From contig JAFSQE010000001.1 of NCBI GenBank assembly GCA_017446775.1, forward strand, positions 1-64,000: DNA of 64,000 nucleotides, in the 5' to 3' direction. How positions within the stretch are numbered: the stretch's first letter is position 1; each line of letters opens with the position of its first letter. Of the stretch, positions 63,850 through 64,000 are shown piece by piece. The translations under genes and the position numbers were made by a program. The notes under the pieces are model-generated. The model searched no databases. It worked only from the letters and a program-made list of their open reading frames with translations, and had not been told where the DNA came from. The DNA comes from Bacteroidales bacterium (GTDB lineage: Bacteria; Bacteroidota; Bacteroidia; Bacteroidales; UBA932).

Positions 63850-64000
63850 ATGTACGACGAATACGATATCGTTTGCGTGCTGGGGCCGACGGCCAGCGGC
63901 AAGACCCGCTATGCGGTGGATCTGGCGCGCAGGATGGGTGCGGAGATACTCTCTGCCGACTCCCGGCAGGTCTACCGCGGCATGGATATCGGCACCGGGA
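63850..64000 (+). CDS. miaA: tRNA dimethylallyltransferase (5' end only)
   Basis: The first 50 codons, [20 protein letters not shown] then [15 protein letters not shown], show the P-loop GPTASGKT and the [13 protein letters not shown] motif of MiaA, which isopentenylates A37 of tRNAs reading UNN codons. The gene runs past the window edge. No earlier in-frame start is available because the promoter is immediately upstream. Confidence 0.93.
   Translation, partial: MYDEYDIVCVLGPTASGKTRYAVDLARRMGAEILSADSRQVYRGMDIGTG

Overview
The window comes from a member of the Bacteroidota, most likely Bacteroidales. Evidence seen in the sequence: several SusC/SusD-type outer-membrane proteins, a FecA-like receptor paired with a DUF4249 lipoprotein, DUF1080 proteins, a BACON-domain lipoprotein, and promoters of the Bacteroidota type (TTG, about 19-21 bases, TAnnTTTG). 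It reads as chromosomal core sequence with accessory blocks inserted. The genus cannot be fixed from this window. I saw no rRNA or tRNA gene, CRISPR array or insertion sequence.

Layout. (1) 1-9300, minus strand: ribosomal protein / translation cluster, transcribed rplP to rpmC, rpsQ, rplN, rplX, rplE, rpsN, rpsH, rplF, rplR, rpsE, rpmD, rplO, secY, map, infA, rpmJ, rpsM, rpsK, rpsD, rpoA (cut by the window edge). It starts at rplP from its own promoter; the usual upstream S10 genes (rpsC, rplV, rpsS, rplB and others) are not there. (2) 9425-16698, minus strand: PBP1A-ddl-prmC-radA-DUF4294-GDPD run ending in a strong terminator. (3) 16708-19580, plus strand: topA and an Lrp/AsnC regulator. (4) 19581-36678: a GntR-type regulator divergent from a tight nine-gene locus resembling a polysaccharide utilization locus (PUL): short SusC-like, full SusC, SusD, exported DapA-family protein, SDR, GH39-like hydrolase, MFS transporter, fimbrillin-like lipoprotein, GH5-like hydrolase. 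(5) 36656-40072, minus strand: TonB receptor plus DUF4249 lipoprotein. (6) 40173-41681: a phosphoribosyltransferase remnant and an orphan lipoprotein in AT-richer DNA. (7) 41766-42461, minus strand: ispD. (8) 42523-54431, plus strand: purH, mreB, mreC, mreD, PBP2, rodA, gcvP, lgt and an rRNA methyltransferase-like gene, then pgk from its own promoter. (9) 55823-62334, minus strand: four-gene exported operon of two Tat-signal Gfo/Idh/MocA oxidoreductases and two DUF1080 proteins. (10) 62465-64000: smpB and a BACON lipoprotein (minus strand), divergent from the start of miaA.

How the parts work together. Regions 1, 3 and 10 are information processing. Regions 2 and 8 carry much of the peptidoglycan and cell-elongation machinery (PBP1A, Ddl, MreBCD, PBP2, RodA) plus Lgt, which lipidates the many lipoproteins coded nearby. 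Region 4 looks like a complete uptake-and-degradation unit: outer-membrane import, two clan GH-A hydrolases, inner-membrane import, and an aldolase/dehydratase-type enzyme plus dehydrogenase. Its enzyme set does not match a textbook PUL, and the aldolase-family protein carries a signal peptide. Region 9 resembles the 3-keto-glycoside route, in which sugars are oxidised at C3 and the glycosidic bond is then cleaved by DUF1080 enzymes, here apparently in the periplasm.
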